In this document: one piece after another, positions 32,093 to 32,122 of the stretch
How positions within the stretch are numbered: position 1 is the first letter of the stretch
Layout of the letters: each line of letters opens with the position of its first letter
DNA from: Guillardia theta CCMP2712
Lineage: Eukaryota > Cryptophyceae > Pyrenomonadales > Geminigeraceae
Assembly: GCF_000315625.1 (NCBI RefSeq)
Contig: NW_005434531.1
Location: forward strand, 124,631 to 156,752
Length of the DNA: 32,122 bases
Direction of reading: 5' to 3'
Position numbers and translations under genes: made by a program
Notes under the pieces: model-generated
Seen by the model: the letters and a program-made list of their open reading frames with translations, nothing else
What the model was told of the DNA's origin: nothing
Databases searched by the model: none

Positions 32093-32122
32093 CTAAAACC
32101 AAGCCATGTGAATCTTCCCTCC

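Noticed and set aside
1-32122. tRNA or rRNA genes
   Set aside because: I looked for T-loop (GTTCGA) contexts with matching stems and found none that fold; no rRNA sequence was recognised.

Overview
The window is nuclear DNA of a eukaryote, most likely a unicellular alga. Its intron style and gene content suggest a cryptophyte such as Guillardia theta, but that species call is an inference. The genes are intron-rich, with GT-AG introns mostly of 35-52 bp. They are densely packed on both strands. Intergenic DNA alternates between polypurine/polypyrimidine simple repeats, G-rich tracts and sharply GC-rich islands. A 100-N assembly gap lies at 16499-16598 inside a purine repeat. There are no operons, RNA genes, CRISPR arrays or intact transposons that I can support.

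Layout, left to right: (1) 3' end of a bacterial/plant-type asparaginyl-tRNA synthetase gene (+, 29-742). (2) Intronless gene for a type II membrane, glycosyltransferase-like protein with a C-terminal PAN/Apple-like segment (-, 1203-2906); its stop codon lies in a 27-bp tandem repeat. (3) A 2.2-kb spacer with G-rich motifs, an inverted repeat and a GC island. (4) A 17-exon gene for a roughly 1,300-residue protein with signal peptide, FAST/OPR-like helical repeats and a TMEM129-like RING finger (+, 5103-10056). (5) A gene for a two-C2-domain protein (-, 10073-12817), whose stop is 16 bp from that of gene 4. (6) A five-exon orphan gene (+, 13523-14725). (7) A gene for a WW-domain protein with about 16 IQ motifs (-, 15450-19355), whose intron holds the gap. 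(8) A largely empty 1.6 kb. (9) A small single-pass membrane protein gene (-, 20979-21568). (10) A complete 21-exon UBA1 gene for ubiquitin-activating enzyme (+, 22189-26564). (11) Intronless ATP-dependent PEP carboxykinase (-, 26694-28412). (12) A 1.9-kb spacer with G-rich, AT-rich and GC-island zones. (13) C-terminal exons of a type II NADH dehydrogenase (-, 30349-32092), continuing off the right edge.

The genes do not form one pathway. UBA1 and the RING protein could both act in ubiquitylation, but their proximity is not evidence of a link. PEPCK and NDH-2 are ordinary central metabolism. Exon boundaries were worked out by hand from splice signals, reading-frame continuity and family conservation. 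They are firm for UBA1, NDH-2 and most of gene 4, and tentative for the orphan gene, the small membrane protein and parts of the IQ gene. The most interesting points are the helical-repeat/RING fusion, the stop codon inside a tandem repeat, the tiny introns of length divisible by three, and the recurring motif in the GC islands.
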